From Rhabdornis inornatus (taxonomy: Eukaryota > Chordata > Aves > Passeriformes > Rhabdornithidae): 64,000 bases of DNA. Positions 59,606 to 64,000 of this stretch are shown piece after piece (the stretch's first letter is position 1; every line of letters starts with the position of its first letter). The DNA lies in assembly GCA_013397075.1 (NCBI GenBank), contig VWZS01005931.1:1-64000 (forward strand). Reading direction: 5' to 3'. The notes under the pieces are model-generated. The model was not told the origin of the DNA, made no database searches, and was given only the letters and a program-made list of their open reading frames with translations. The translations under genes were made by a program, and so were the position numbers.

Positions 59606-64000
<4,395 letters not shown>

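Overview
This window is vertebrate nuclear DNA and almost certainly comes from a songbird. It has long introns with GT-AG boundaries, several CR1 (chicken repeat 1) LINE 3' ends, and a SINE with a tRNA-Ile head joined to a CR1-like tail at about 24510-24660. As I recall, that SINE design is the passerine TguSINE family. There are also solo LTRs of a kind common in passerines. The right-hand 40 kb is gene-bearing and GC-richer. The left-hand 21 kb is mostly AT-richer, repeat-laden and has no gene I can recognise.

Two protein-coding genes are present, both on the minus strand and head to tail, as TLK2 and MRC2 are in human. (1) MRC2 (Endo180/uPARAP, mannose receptor C-type 2) is complete. I could place all 30 coding exons from the start codon at 50862 to the stop at 23973. 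Splice phases agree throughout and the sum is 4437 nt, or 1478 residues. The order is signal peptide, ricin-type cysteine-rich domain, fibronectin type II domain, eight C-type lectin-like domains (CTLDs), one transmembrane helix and a short endocytic tail. (2) TLK2 (tousled-like kinase 2) is partial. Its last five coding exons (185 residues plus stop) lie at 59606-64000 and run off the right edge. They carry the catalytic loop, the DFG motif and the C-terminal lobe.

Layout: 1-575 is a 191-bp tandem satellite. 576-2345 contains a spaced direct repeat. 2440-5040 holds LTR-type repeats, including a probable solo LTR at 3066-4423. 5889-5998 is a degenerate telomere-like minisatellite, followed by a diverged satellite copy. 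8001-9219 and 17523-18600 are solo LTRs with perfect 5-bp target-site duplications. 22035-23972 is the presumed MRC2 3' UTR. 23973-50862 is MRC2, with a 10.8-kb first intron. 50220-51480 is the CpG-rich MRC2 promoter region. 51480-59160 is intergenic. 59161-64000 is the TLK2 3' end.

The two genes have no known shared pathway. MRC2 is a cell-surface receptor that internalises collagen and glycoproteins. TLK2 is a nuclear kinase acting on histone chaperones. I found no novel biological system. The most interesting items are the repeat structures in the left half, two frame-neutral micro-exons in MRC2, and an extreme polypurine tract at the MRC2 promoter.
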